Assembly: GCA_023402845.1 (NCBI GenBank)
Contig: JAEYFP010000028.1
Span: 1-64,000, forward strand
DNA from: Bacillota bacterium
Lineage (GTDB): Bacteria > Bacillota > Clostridia > Lachnospirales > Lachnospiraceae
Length of the DNA: 64,000 bases
Direction of reading: 5' to 3'
The position numbers and the translations under genes were made by a program. Below are positions 29,434 to 38,790 of this stretch, one piece after another. Every line of letters starts with the position of its first letter. Positions within the stretch are counted from its first letter, which is position 1. Under the pieces are notes generated by a model, which was not told the origin of the DNA, searched no databases, and worked only from the letters and a program-made list of their open reading frames with translations.

Positions 29434-29976
29434 TCACCAATATTTCGCCCGGTAGGCCATGAGGGCAGCAATGGATTTGGCATCGGTTATCCGGTTCTCA
29501 AACACCATTTCCGTCAGTTCCTCAATTGAAAACGCTTCCACCTCAATATACTCGTCATCATCAAGATGCTGCTCGGTTTTTCTTAGGTTTCTGGCAATAT
29601 AAATATCAATTTTTTCATTGCAAAAAGCAACCGTCGTATAAAGTGAAATCAGCGGCTCTAAGTCAGACTTTTCCGCAAAATAACCGGTTTCCTCTTCCAA
29701 CTCCCGATGTGCGGCATCCAGTGTCGGCTCTTCAATGCTGTTTAAGCCTCCTGCAGGTATTTCCAGCGTATCACTGTCAATCGCATTCCGATACTGGCGT
29801 ACCATCAGAATCCGTCCGTCCGGCAACACCGGAACGACCGCAGCTGCGCCCTTATGCTTAATAAAGTCATACGGTTCCTCTCTTCCATCAGGAAGTCTCA
29901 TCCGATCCTCATATAAATCGATAATCGCGCCGTGATGAACGAGCGTCCGTGCCACTCTTTCGTTTTTTTCAAGCAT
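29434..29976 (-). CDS. nudF: Nudix hydrolase, ADP-ribose pyrophosphatase family
   Basis: 180 residues. Cleaves ADP-ribose to AMP and ribose 5-phosphate. The Nudix box is intact: GG at the start, then Glu, then REL and EETGY, matching Gx5Ex7REUxEExGU, preceded by LEIPAG, a hallmark of the ADP-ribose group. GGAG lies 7 bases before the ATG. It begins 24 bases after the aspartate aminotransferase stop and is probably in its operon. The order nudix-spoIIM-xerD matches Bacillus. Confidence 0.93.
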   Translation of the reverse strand: MLEKNERVARTLVHHGAIIDLYEDRMRLPDGREEPYDFIKHKGAAAVVPVLPDGRILMVRQYRNAIDSDTLEIPAGGLNSIEEPTLDAAHRELEEETGYFAEKSDLEPLISLYTTVAFCNEKIDIYIARNLRKTEQHLDDDEYIEVEAFSIEELTEMVFENRITDAKSIAALMAYRAKYW

Positions 29977-30000
29977 ACTCTAACTCCACTTCTCCATCGA

Positions 30001-31197
30001 TTACAGGCTCTTTAAAAATGCTTCAATCCGATCCAGACCCTTGTTAATCTGCTCCGCAGAAATCGCATAAGAAAGGCGGAAGCTGTCCGGAAAACCAAAG
30101 TCCTCGCAAGGTACAATCGCAACCGCGTAATCGGAAAGAAGAATATCAGCAAGGCGGTTCATCGTACCGATCTTTTCACCTTTGTATTCCTTTTCCAATG
30201 CTTCTTTTCCGTCTACAAACAAGTAAAAGGCTCCCTTTGGCTCCAAAGTAGATAAATATGGCATCTGTGAAACACGTTCATACATCAGTTTTCTTCTCTT
30301 ATCAAACTCTGCACGCATGACCTCCACCGCATCCTGAGGGCCATCCAGCGCCTCCAATGCCGCTTTCTGCGCAATTGAGTTCGGGTTTGAAGTCGCATGG
30401 CTTTGGATGGAAGACATCAGCTTTGCGATTTCCACGCTCGAACCGGTATAGCCGATCCTCCAGCCCGTCATTGAGTAACTCTTAGATAAACCGGAACAGG
30501 TAATGGTACGCTTATAAATTTCTTCATTAAAAGAAGCAATGCTTACGTGATTCTCTTCTCCGTATATCAAATATTCGTACATTTCATCGGCAATGACATA
30601 AATATCATTTCTTACAACAACCTCCGCAATGGCCCGAAGCTCTGCCTCGGAATAGATCATGCCGGTTGGATTGCTCGGCGTGTTGAGTACAAGTGCTTTC
30701 GTCTTTGACGTAATCGCATCCTCAATCTGCCGTGCGCTGACCTTGTAGCCCTGCTCCTTCGTACCAAAAACATAGACCGGCACTCCGTCGGAAAGCTTCA
30801 CCATCTCAGGATAGCTCAGCCAGTAAGGTGCCGGAATGATTACTTCATCTCCCGCATTTAAAATTGCGTCAAACGCGTTTGACAAAGAGTGCTTTCCGCC
30901 GTTGCTTATAACAATCTGGTTCGCGGCATAAGTAAGATGGTTAAATTCTTTGAATTTTCTGCTGATCGCTTTTTTCAGTTCTTCTGTTCCCGATGCAGGA
31001 GTATATTTTGTAAAACCCGCATGAATCGCATTTATCGCTGCATTACACACGTTTTCGGGTGTATTAAAATCCGGTTCTCCTGCTCCAAATCCTACAACAT
31101 CAATCCCCTCTGCACGCATTGCTTTTGCTTTAGCGGTAATCGCCAGCGTTGAGGACGGCTTAACAGCCTTCGCTTTTTCTGATAATGTTAATGACAT
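30001..31197 (-). CDS. aspC: Pyridoxal phosphate aspartate aminotransferase (class Ib)
   Basis: 398 residues. Transfers the amino group between aspartate and 2-oxoglutarate. PLP lysine Lys239 in SGLSKSYSMTGWRIGY; GAGEPDFNTP near the N terminus and NTPSNPTGM are class I/II aminotransferase hallmarks. I chose the ATG at 31197 because GGTGGAG lies 5 bases upstream; 13 more codons are possible but not family-like. First gene of the probable aspC-nudF-spoIIM-xerD run, with a good promoter. Confidence 0.95.
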   Translation of the reverse strand: MSLTLSEKAKAVKPSSTLAITAKAKAMRAEGIDVVGFGAGEPDFNTPENVCNAAINAIHAGFTKYTPASGTEELKKAISRKFKEFNHLTYAANQIVISNGGKHSLSNAFDAILNAGDEVIIPAPYWLSYPEMVKLSDGVPVYVFGTKEQGYKVSARQIEDAITSKTKALVLNTPSNPTGMIYSEAELRAIAEVVVRNDIYVIADEMYEYLIYGEENHVSIASFNEEIYKRTITCSGLSKSYSMTGWRIGYTGSSVEIAKLMSSIQSHATSNPNSIAQKAALEALDGPQDAVEVMRAEFDKRRKLMYERVSQMPYLSTLEPKGAFYLFVDGKEALEKEYKGEKIGTMNRLADILLSDYAVAIVPCEDFGFPDSFRLSYAISAEQINKGLDRIEAFLKSL

Positions 31198-31288
31198 ACA
31201 ATCTCCACCTTTTCTTTTCATTCTCCTCAGTAACAAGATTTCTCCCGCAGCATTCGATAACTCGGATCTTACTCCCTGTTACCTGTTG

Positions 31289-31317
31289 AGTATAATACAG
31301 GAACCTGCAATATACAA
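31289..31317 (-). promoter_or_regulatory. Promoter of aspC
   Basis: On the minus strand TTGTAT (31317-31312) and TATACT (31294-31289) with a 17-base spacer, about 90 bases before the aspC start. Confidence 0.65.
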
Positions 31318-31410
31318 GGAAAATTTCAAAAAAATATACATTTGTTCGTCCCTCGCAGACACCCATCATAAATACTTTCCTTCGCGGACAGTTGCACCAA
31401 GCACGATCGA

Positions 31411-31436
31411 ATAGGAAATCCGAAGAAATTTCCTAT
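31411..31436. repeat. Inverted repeat downstream of rny
   Basis: ATAGGAAAT and ATTTCCTAT flank an 8-base loop just beyond the rny terminator. It may be a second stem of the terminator region. Confidence 0.6.
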
Positions 31437-31447
31437 ATAACAGAAAA

Positions 31448-31479
31448 CAGCGCAAACTCATGTTCATGAGCTTGCACTG
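31448..31479 (-). terminator. Terminator of rny
   Basis: A 15-bp stem with two G-U wobbles (31448-31462 with 31465-31479), followed on the minus strand by TTTTCTG. It starts 9 bases after the rny stop. Confidence 0.7.
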
Positions 31480-31488
31480 TCTGATTTT

Positions 31489-33039
31489 TTACTTTGCGTA
31501 ATCGGTAACACGGCTTTCCCGAATGACATTGACTTTAATTTGTCCCGGATACTCCATTTCAGATTCGATCTTCTTTGAAATATCACGTGCCATAAGGACC
31601 ATATCCGAATCACTTACCTGTTCCGGAACTACCATAATACGAATCTCTCTACCCGCTTGAATAGCAAAAGACTTATCCACTCCCTTAAAGGAGTTTGTAA
31701 TATCCTCTAATTGTTTTAATCTGTTAGTGTATGTTTCTAATGTTTCTCTTCTTGCACCCGGTCTTGCGGCCGAAATTGTGTCGGCTGCCTGAACGATACA
31801 TGCAATCAGGGACTGCGGTTCCACATCACCATGATGGGATTCCACTGAATTGATAACAATCGGTGACTCCTTATATTTTCTACATAACTCAACGCCCAGT
31901 TGAATATGAGAACCTTCCATCTCATGATCGACTGCCTTGCCTATATCATGTAACAAACCCGCCCGCTTGGCCATACGGACATCTACGCCGATTTCTGCAG
32001 CAAGTAATCCTGATAACAGAGATACTTCGATAGAATGCTTTAGTGCATTCTGTCCATAGCTCGTCCTGAATTTCATCCTGCCGAGTAGCTTAATCAGCTC
32101 GGGATGAATACCATGCACGCCTACCTCAAGGGTCGCTGCCTCACCCTCTTCACGAATCATCGTTTCTACTTCTTTCTGCGCCTTTTCAACCATTTCTTCG
32201 ATTCTGGCCGGATGAATACGTCCGTCCACGATCAGTTTTTCAAGAGCAATTCTTGCCACTTCTCTTCTAATCGGATCAAAGCCGGATAAGACAACTGCTT
32301 CGGGAGTATCATCAATAATCAAATCAACGCCCGTCATCGTTTCCAAGGTACGAATATTTCTTCCTTCTCTACCAATGATTCTGCCCTTCATTTCATCACT
32401 TGGCAGTTGTACAACTGAAATCGTAGTTTCTGCCACATGGTCAGCCGCACATTTCTGTATAGCCGTCACTACATACTCTTTAGCCTTTTTGTCCGCTTCT
32501 TCTTTTGCACGCGTTTCCATTTCCTTTACGAGCAATGCGGTTTCATGTTTCACTTCATCTTCAACAATCTTTAACAGATATTCTTTTGCTTGTTCGGAGG
32601 TTAAACCTGAGATTCTTTCTAGCTCCTGTACTCTTTGTTCGTTTAATTTTGAAACTTCTTCCCTTAATTTTGCTAACGCTTCTTCCTTGGCTGAAAAACT
32701 GATTTCCCGCTTTTCAATCACGTCCGCCTTTTTGTCAACATTTTCTTCCTTCTGCTGCACTCTGCGTTCCAAACGCTGAAGTTCTGCTCTTCTTTCCTTG
32801 GTTTCTTTTTCAAGCTCACTCTTTGTACGAATGGACTCTTCCTTTACTTCCAACAGACCTTCCCGTTTTTTGGCTTCCGCTGCCTTCAATGCTTCGTCAA
32901 TAATTTCTCTTGCCTTCTGTTCTGCATTGCCAATTTTCGCTTCGTCAGCTTTTTTGCGACCGTTATAGCCTAGCTTATAAGCAACTGCAACTGCAGCCAA
33001 AAGCACGATCACACCAGCAATTATAAACACAATCTGCAC
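31489..33039 (-). CDS. rny: Ribonuclease Y
   Basis: 516 residues. Membrane-anchored endoribonuclease that starts mRNA decay in Bacillota. Residues 1-20 form the membrane anchor, about 30-190 a charged coiled coil, then the KH domain (GRIIGREGRNIR) and the HD domain with LLHDIGKA and the metal-binding SHHGDVE. The Gly-rich Arg/Ala segment and the C-terminal domain are complete. AAGGAGG lies upstream of the ATG. It is the last gene of the recA-recX-rny region but has its own promoter. Confidence 0.97.
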   Translation of the reverse strand: MQIVFIIAGVIVLLAAVAVAYKLGYNGRKKADEAKIGNAEQKAREIIDEALKAAEAKKREGLLEVKEESIRTKSELEKETKERRAELQRLERRVQQKEENVDKKADVIEKREISFSAKEEALAKLREEVSKLNEQRVQELERISGLTSEQAKEYLLKIVEDEVKHETALLVKEMETRAKEEADKKAKEYVVTAIQKCAADHVAETTISVVQLPSDEMKGRIIGREGRNIRTLETMTGVDLIIDDTPEAVVLSGFDPIRREVARIALEKLIVDGRIHPARIEEMVEKAQKEVETMIREEGEAATLEVGVHGIHPELIKLLGRMKFRTSYGQNALKHSIEVSLLSGLLAAEIGVDVRMAKRAGLLHDIGKAVDHEMEGSHIQLGVELCRKYKESPIVINSVESHHGDVEPQSLIACIVQAADTISAARPGARRETLETYTNRLKQLEDITNSFKGVDKSFAIQAGREIRIMVVPEQVSDSDMVLMARDISKKIESEMEYPGQIKVNVIRESRVTDYAK

Positions 33040-33128
33040 AGGGCACCTCCTTATTTAATTTTCATTGTACAATTATCTCTATAGAATACAAAAAAACATA
33101 TCCTAATTTACGATTTTACAACACTTCA

Positions 33129-33157
33129 ATTTTATACTGTTTCCTATATTATGTCAA
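33129..33157 (-). promoter_or_regulatory. Promoter of rny
   Basis: On the minus strand a perfect TTGACA (33157-33152), 17 bases, TAAAAT (33134-33129), about 90 bases before rny. Confidence 0.8.
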
Positions 33158-33228
33158 GTGAAACTTGGGCCTTGCCTCCATCACAGGATTCCGGCAGATT
33201 CACCATAAAATTCTTTGAATCAAGATCC

Positions 33229-33840
33229 CTATGTGAATTCCTTATAAACATTCTCTATGTCACCGATCGTAAACCCCTTACGGTATAGGTAAGCAAATAA
33301 TTTGTTTTTTTCCTGATAATCAGAAAGCGGCAGCTCCCTGCATTTTTTAAGCATCAGCCGCCTGATCAGTTCTCTTTCCGCCTCACTGCCGTCCTTCCTA
33401 TGCTCCGCAAGCTGCTCCTCGATCAATTCCTTATTAATTCCCTTTAATAATAGCTTTTGCTTGATCTCACTCCTGCTCAGACTGCCGGTCTTGTACGCGA
33501 TATAATTTCCGGCATAACGTGTATCATCAATGTAATGATAGCTCTTTACATAAGAAATCGCAGCATCGATCACTATCTGTGGGTACAGCCCTTCCTTCAG
33601 TTTGCGTCTGACATCTGCCTCTGTTCGGTCAATTGTCTTAAGCAGGTACATCGCCCTGAGCTTAGCGCGCTTTGTCAGCACCGTATCCACAATCTCCCGG
33701 TAAGTTTCCTGTAAAAGAGCCTCACCTTCTTTAATTTTAAACAGACGCAGTTCGCCCTTGTATAGTACAAAGGCGAACTCATCATTTAAATAGATCTTGT
33801 ATTTATTTTTTCTATACTCTTCTATCTTCGTAACAATCAA
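33229..33840 (-). CDS. recX: RecA regulator RecX
   Basis: 203 residues. Binds RecA filaments and limits their activity. It shows the three-helix RecX repeats, with conserved R-rich helices (RTEADVRRKL, DDTRYAGNYI, SRSEIKQKLLLKGI). It starts 32 bases after recA and is probably co-transcribed under the same SOS promoter. Normal length for the clostridial form. Confidence 0.93.
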   Translation of the reverse strand: MIVTKIEEYRKNKYKIYLNDEFAFVLYKGELRLFKIKEGEALLQETYREIVDTVLTKRAKLRAMYLLKTIDRTEADVRRKLKEGLYPQIVIDAAISYVKSYHYIDDTRYAGNYIAYKTGSLSRSEIKQKLLLKGINKELIEEQLAEHRKDGSEAERELIRRLMLKKCRELPLSDYQEKNKLFAYLYRKGFTIGDIENVYKEFT

Positions 33841-33872
33841 CTGGACTCCCGCTTTCTAAATCATCGGATGAA

Positions 33873-34967
33873 TTATTCCGCCGCAGTTTCCTTCACAGCA
33901 TCCTTTGAAGCCTTCTTTGTCTTACTTCCGGTTTCTGCTTTTGCGCCTGCAGCATTGCCTTCTTTTTTATCCTCGCCAAGCCCGAAATGAGCGCGCACCT
34001 TCTCATCGATTTCTGCACATACCACCGGATTTTCAACCAAATACTGCTTTGTATTTTCACGGCCCTGACCAATCTTCTGTCCTTCATAAGCATACCATGC
34101 ACCGCTCTTATTCACGATATTCACTTCCGCTGCAAGGTCCAGAATATCACCCTCACTGGAAATACCCCTGCCAAACATGATATCAAACTCTGCCTCCTTA
34201 AACGGCGGCGCAATTTTGTTCTTCACAACCTTTACTCTTGTACGGTTGCCAACCACCTCTCCTCCCTGCTTCAAAGTTTCGATTCTTCTGACATCCATGC
34301 GCACCGAGGCATAAAATTTCAGAGCACGTCCTCCCGTCGTCGTCTCCGGATTACCGAACATAACACCAATTTTTTCACGAAGCTGATTAATAAAAATAAC
34401 CGTACAATTAGATTTGCTGATGACCGCGGTCAGTTTGCGCAGGGCCTGAGACATCAGCCTGGCCTGCAGGCCCATATGGGAATCCCCCATATCTCCGTCA
34501 ATTTCCGCCTTCGGCACGATCGCCGCAACAGAGTCAACAACAACAATATCCACCGCTCCGGAACGCACCATCGTCTCTGTGATTTCCAGTGCCTGTTCAC
34601 CGTTATCCGGCTGAGAGATATAAAGGTTGTCAATATCCACACCAATATTTTTTGCATAGACCGGATCCAATGCATGCTCCGCATCAATAAATCCGGCAAT
34701 GCCGCCTCGCTTCTGCACCTCAGCAATCATATGAAGGGTCACTGTCGTCTTACCGCTTGACTCCGGTCCGTAAATTTCCACAATCCTTCCCTTTGGAATG
34801 CCACCAAGTCCAAGTGCAATATCAAGGCTTAAGGAACCCGTCGGTACCGTCTCAACATTCATAGCATTGTTGCTGTCTCCAAGCTTCATGACGGAGCCTT
34901 TTCCGAACTGCTTCTCTATTTGTGATAACGCCGCATCCAATGCCTTTAATTTTTCTTCTCTTTCCAT
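33873..34967 (-). CDS. recA: Recombinase RecA
   Basis: 364 residues. Strand exchange protein and co-protease for LexA. Walker A GPESSGKT at 67-74, the MAW-like loop, INQLREKIGVMFGNPETT (loop L2) and the Lys/Ala-rich acidic tail are present. Two LexA boxes sit in the promoter. Followed closely by recX. Confidence 0.98.
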   Translation of the reverse strand: MEREEKLKALDAALSQIEKQFGKGSVMKLGDSNNAMNVETVPTGSLSLDIALGLGGIPKGRIVEIYGPESSGKTTVTLHMIAEVQKRGGIAGFIDAEHALDPVYAKNIGVDIDNLYISQPDNGEQALEITETMVRSGAVDIVVVDSVAAIVPKAEIDGDMGDSHMGLQARLMSQALRKLTAVISKSNCTVIFINQLREKIGVMFGNPETTTGGRALKFYASVRMDVRRIETLKQGGEVVGNRTRVKVVKNKIAPPFKEAEFDIMFGRGISSEGDILDLAAEVNIVNKSGAWYAYEGQKIGQGRENTKQYLVENPVVCAEIDEKVRAHFGLGEDKKEGNAAGAKAETGSKTKKASKDAVKETAAE

Positions 34968-35007
34968 CCCTGTTCTCCTTGTTATGTTCTTTTTGTCTTG
35001 TCTTTTA

Positions 35008-35090
35008 GTTACTGTTCACTCCGTTCTCAGCAACGCATGATTTCTGCATGCAAATTCACTGCACGAAGCAGAAATTACTGCTTTTTCAGC
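35008..35090. repeat. Intergenic repeat-like element upstream of recA
   Basis: Begins with GTTACTGTTCACTCC, a 15-base word found again at 40440-40454. It also holds the inverted pair TTTCTGC/GCAGAAA (35041-35074). No gene is visible in it. Confidence 0.5.
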
Positions 35091-35099
35091 CGCATCAAA

Positions 35100-35111
35100 G
35101 AACATTTGTTC
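35100..35111. promoter_or_regulatory. LexA (SOS) box 1 at recA
   Basis: GAACATTTGTTC, a perfect match to the Gram-positive LexA core GAAC-N4-GTTC. It lies just downstream of the recA -10 box, near the expected transcription start. Confidence 0.85.
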
Positions 35112-35123
35112 GTCTCTTTTACC

Positions 35124-35152
35124 ACAATAAAACATCTGTTCGATTTTGTCAA
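35124..35152 (-). promoter_or_regulatory. recA promoter with LexA box 2 in the spacer
   Basis: On the minus strand perfect TTGACA (35152-35147), 17-base spacer, TATTGT (35129-35124). The spacer holds GAACAGATGTTT (35141-35130), a LexA half-mismatched box. With box 1 downstream, two LexA dimers would cover the promoter, which supports SOS control of recA-recX. The remainder of the 380-base gap (35153-35348) shows nothing else I can support. Confidence 0.8.
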
Positions 35153-35348
35153 CTGTTTTCTTTTCGCGGGCCCCGTTTTAAAATATCCTTCACTTATAAT
35201 TTATCACAATCAATGTCCAATTAACCGGACTTTCTAATATCCATAATAATCTGCTAAATAATTTAATAATTGCTCTTTTTAATATTAATTGAGACAACAT
35301 CCAATACCCGTTAGAAATTGGATTTCTGGCGATTCGCCGGATATGATA

Positions 35349-36599
35349 TTAAATATTTTTTACACGATATTCCAGCAAGCAGCTTCTTAATAGCGTCAGA
35401 GCTCTCGCCGCGGAGCTTTCCCGGATTTTGCTCCTGTTACCCGAAAAATGGCATTCTTCAACATGCGTCTTTGAGCCTACCGTACATGCAATATAAACAA
35501 GTCCTACCGGCTTTCGATCAGTGCCGCCGTCGGGGCCTGCAATTCCCGTAATTGCTATGCAGACATCTGCTTTCGAAAAAACGGTGCCGCCCTTTGCCAT
35601 TTCCTTTGCCGTCTGCTCACTGACTGCGCCATACTTTTCAAGTGTACTCTTCTTTACTCCAAGACGACGCCTTTTGGCTTTGTTTGAATAAGTGACAAAA
35701 CCTTCCTTAAACACACCGGAAGCACCCGGTACATTTACGATACGGGAAGCGACCATGCCGCCTGTACATGATTCTGCTGTCGTAAGCGTCAAGCCGCATT
35801 CCAAAAGCAGCTCTATGATCGAAGACTCCAGCGTCGTCTCCGCTTTTGTCGCATACACTGCACTCTGAAACCGGTTTTTCAGTTCCTCTATCACCGGCTC
35901 CACAAGCTGCCTGGCTTCTGTTTCACCGGCTCCCCTTGCCGTCACACGGATATGCACCTCACCGGTCTTGGCATAAGTGGCCGCCGTCGGGTTATCAGAT
36001 CCCGTCAAATCCAAGATTTGCTGTTCTGCCGTGCTTTCACTGACACCGCACAGCTTGACGACCTGAGAATAAATCGTTTCTTCGGTCTTCGTGCGCAGAT
36101 ATGGAAGGACCTGCTTTTCAAACATCGGAATCATTTCATTCGGAGGACCCGGAAGGAGAATCATAATCTTCCCATTTTTCTCCATAATCAGTCCCGGTGC
36201 CGTGCCGTTTTCGTTGAGCAGCACGAGTGCACCCTTTGGCACCATCGCCTGCTTCCAGTTGTTTGCTGCAATTTCCATTCCTTTTTTTTCAAAATATTCC
36301 TGAATATGCTCCTTTGCGTCTTCATCAACAAAAAGCTCGCTCTCAAAAACCTGTGCCGCACCTTCCTTTGTCAGATCATCCTCCGTCGGTCCAAGTCCGC
36401 CGGATAAAATAATCAGGTCAGAACGGGACAATGCGGTTCTGATTGTTTGAAGCAGCCGTTCTTCGTTATCCCCCACCGTGCTCTGGTAATAACAGGAAAA
36501 TCCAAGATATGCACACTGCTCTGCAAGATAAGCCGCATTTGTATTGACGATATTTCCTAATAACAGCTCTGTTCCTACGCTGAGCACTTCCACTACCAT
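35349..36599 (-). CDS. cinA: CinA-like competence/damage-inducible protein
   Basis: 416 residues. N-terminal MoCF-like domain (SVGTELLLGN, SGGLGPTEDD) and C-terminal NMN amidase domain (TTAESCTGGMVASRI, VTYSNKAKRRRLGV, GIAGPDGGTD). The protein salvages nicotinamide mononucleotide or hydrolyses ADP-ribose; in several Bacillota it is grouped with recA. Both halves are complete. It lies 60 bases after pgsA. Confidence 0.95.
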   Translation of the reverse strand: MVVEVLSVGTELLLGNIVNTNAAYLAEQCAYLGFSCYYQSTVGDNEERLLQTIRTALSRSDLIILSGGLGPTEDDLTKEGAAQVFESELFVDEDAKEHIQEYFEKKGMEIAANNWKQAMVPKGALVLLNENGTAPGLIMEKNGKIMILLPGPPNEMIPMFEKQVLPYLRTKTEETIYSQVVKLCGVSESTAEQQILDLTGSDNPTAATYAKTGEVHIRVTARGAGETEARQLVEPVIEELKNRFQSAVYATKAETTLESSIIELLLECGLTLTTAESCTGGMVASRIVNVPGASGVFKEGFVTYSNKAKRRRLGVKKSTLEKYGAVSEQTAKEMAKGGTVFSKADVCIAITGIAGPDGGTDRKPVGLVYIACTVGSKTHVEECHFSGNRSKIRESSAARALTLLRSCLLEYRVKNI

Positions 36600-36659
36600 G
36601 TCCGCTTCCTCTTTTCTGTTCTGAGGGCATATGCCCGGAATTTAGAATTTATACTGATC

Positions 36660-37205
36660 TTATTTATTACTCGTTAACACATTTTTATTCTTTAGAATAT
36701 AATCAATCAAAGAAACAACCGTTAAAATCAGTGCAATCCAAATACAGATTGTTGTGATTGCAGCAAACAAGGTACCCGGAAGATCAGCGATCAGCAGGCA
36801 GATCATCAGCATCTGAAACGTCGTCTTGAATTTGCCCCAATAGCTCGCAGCAATGACAACGCCATTGTCGGAAGCCACAAGACGGAAACCGCTGATGATA
36901 AATTCCCGGCTGATGATGACGATGACCATCCATGACGGCAGGCTGCCAAGTTCGACAAAACAAATCATCGCCGAGCAAACAAGCAGCTTGTCCGCAAGCG
37001 GATCCATAAATTTCCCGAAATTTGTAACAAGATTATATCTTCTGGCAAGATATCCATCAAGCAGATCCGTAAGGCTTGCCAATATAAAAATCACGAGAGC
37101 AATCCATTTGCCGGCACTTCCTCCCGCATCAGTCAGCAAAAATACAAGGAATACCGGAATCATGAACACACGCAGTATTGTTAGTTTATTCGGCAGATTC
37201 ATCAC
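36660..37205 (-). CDS. pgsA: CDP-diacylglycerol-glycerol-3-phosphate 3-phosphatidyltransferase
   Basis: 181 residues. Makes phosphatidylglycerol phosphate at the membrane. The CDP-alcohol phosphatidyltransferase motif DG-x2-AR-x8-G-x3-D-x3-D is visible in the segment DLLDGYLARRYN...GKFMDPLADK, and several membrane helices surround it. Its start overlaps the rimO stop by 20 bases, indicating coupled translation. Start at 37205 or the next ATG (37202). Confidence 0.95.
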   Translation of the reverse strand: MMNLPNKLTILRVFMIPVFLVFLLTDAGGSAGKWIALVIFILASLTDLLDGYLARRYNLVTNFGKFMDPLADKLLVCSAMICFVELGSLPSWMVIVIISREFIISGFRLVASDNGVVIAASYWGKFKTTFQMLMICLLIADLPGTLFAAITTICIWIALILTVVSLIDYILKNKNVLTSNK

Positions 37206-38535
37206 ATAACTCTCCTATCAAATCATATTCGTAAGCACTGGTCACTCGGACCTTTACCATGTCCCCGCTCAGCAGCTCTTTTGCTGTCTGTATAAAAACC
37301 AGTCCGTCTACATTCGGTGCGTCCATATAGGTGCGAGCCGCATAAGCATCCTCATCTGCTACCTTTCCTTCGACAAACGCATCCAATACACGCCCCACCA
37401 TACCCTGTGCGTGTGTAAACGAGATTTCCTGCTGCAGCTCCATTAACTGTGCCTGTCTGGCCTGTTTGACCTCTTCGTCGATCTGTTCGGGATACCCCGC
37501 AGCGGGCGTATCCTCTTCCTGAGAATAGGTAAACACTCCAAGCCGCTCAAACTCCAGCTCATCCACAAAATCCAGAAGCTCCTGATGCGCCTCCTCTGTC
37601 TCGCCCGGAAATCCGGTAATCAATGTCGTCCTGAGGCAAATATCAGGAATATTTGTACGCAGTTTTTCGATGACCGTAATCAGCTGGCGCTTGTTCGTAT
37701 GCCTTCCCATGCGTTTTAATATTGCATCCGATGCGTGCTGGATCGGCATGTCCAGATACTTGCAGATTTTATCCTCTTCCCTGATCACCTGAATCAGTTT
37801 ATCATCGATTTCCTCGGGATAACAATAAAGAAGCCGTATCCAAAAAAGACCTTCTATCTTGCAAAGCTCTCGTAAAAGCTCGGGAAGCATCTTTTTCCCA
37901 TAGAGATCTTTGCCGTAAAGCGTTGTCTCCTGTGCAACGAGAATTAATTCCTTCACGCCATTTTCTGCAAGCTGAGCCGCCTCTCTGACAAGAGATTCCA
38001 TCGGAACGCTCCTGAAATGCCCGCGCAGCTTTGGGATAATACAATAAGTACAATGTTTGTCACAGCCCTCGGCAATTTTTAAGTATGCATAATAGCCTCC
38101 GGTCGTCACGATTCTCTGTTCCTTTACAACAGGCAGCTCTTCTATTCCGGCAAGTCGGTCTCCCTCCTGCCCCGCAAGCACAGCCTCAAGCGCCTCCGCA
38201 ATCTTATCATAGGCGGTCGTTCCGACAATTGCATCGACCTCCGGTATTTCCGTTCGGATTTCCTCCGCATAACGCTGTGCAAGGCAGCCCGTCACAAGCA
38301 GTGCCCTGCATCTGCCCCCGTTTCCGGCACTCTGTTTATACTGCGCCATATCCAGAATTGTCTGAATGCTTTCTTCCTTCGCATCATGAATAAAGCAGCA
38401 CGTGTTGATTACAATCACGTCTGCTTCAGATTCATCGTCGGTAAACTCAAAGGAATGACTTTTCAGGATTCCGAGCATAACTTCCGTATCTACAAGATTT
38501 TTATCACAGCCTAATGATATAAATAAAAGCTTCAT
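37186..38535 (-). CDS. rimO: Ribosomal protein S12 methylthiotransferase
   Basis: 449 residues. Radical SAM enzyme that methylthiolates an aspartate in ribosomal protein S12. The radical SAM cluster cysteines are Cys158, Cys162 and Cys165 (CDKHCTYC). The UPF0004 domain supplies the second cluster (Cys10, Cys46, Cys84), and a TRAM domain ends the protein. Starts directly after the rpoZ stop with no gap. Sits between rpoZ and pgsA, a common clostridial order. Confidence 0.96.
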   Translation of the reverse strand: MKLLFISLGCDKNLVDTEVMLGILKSHSFEFTDDESEADVIVINTCCFIHDAKEESIQTILDMAQYKQSAGNGGRCRALLVTGCLAQRYAEEIRTEIPEVDAIVGTTAYDKIAEALEAVLAGQEGDRLAGIEELPVVKEQRIVTTGGYYAYLKIAEGCDKHCTYCIIPKLRGHFRSVPMESLVREAAQLAENGVKELILVAQETTLYGKDLYGKKMLPELLRELCKIEGLFWIRLLYCYPEEIDDKLIQVIREEDKICKYLDMPIQHASDAILKRMGRHTNKRQLITVIEKLRTNIPDICLRTTLITGFPGETEEAHQELLDFVDELEFERLGVFTYSQEEDTPAAGYPEQIDEEVKQARQAQLMELQQEISFTHAQGMVGRVLDAFVEGKVADEDAYAARTYMDAPNVDGLVFIQTAKELLSGDMVKVRVTSAYEYDLIGELCDESAE

Positions 38536-38790
38536 CTATAACTCCGTATTCTCCTCGTCGCCGACAATCTTAATAATGCTTCCATTTAATTCTTCGATCG
38601 CAACCGACAACGGTTTTTTGTCCTTTGCTCCTTCTACGGGGGTGTTCGCACCTGAAATCAACTGTCTCGCCCTTTTTGAAGTTGCCAATACAATGGAATA
38701 GCGACTGTTGACAACAGGCTGTTCGCCCTCCTCAACCTCACTGTTTACTACCTTCATTAAATCCGTATAAGATGGGTGCAGCATATTCAT
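38536..38790 (-). CDS. rpoZ: RNA polymerase omega subunit
   Basis: 84 residues. Helps assemble RNA polymerase. The conserved core NSRYSIVLATSKRARQLISG is present; the tail is acidic. It overlaps the gmk stop by 4 bases and its own stop abuts rimO. Confidence 0.95.
   Translation of the reverse strand: MNMLHPSYTDLMKVVNSEVEEGEQPVVNSRYSIVLATSKRARQLISGANTPVEGAKDKKPLSVAIEELNGSIIKIVGDEENTEL

Noticed and set aside
28791..29483. Longer SpoIIM with a 37-residue N-terminal extension.
   Set aside because: The extension overlaps the nudix gene and is unlike SpoIIM; the ATG at 29372 gives the family N terminus.
31336..31347. A LexA-like sequence (ATACATTTGTTC) upstream of the aspC promoter.
   Set aside because: Two of four bases in one half-site differ from GAAC, and it is not within the promoter.
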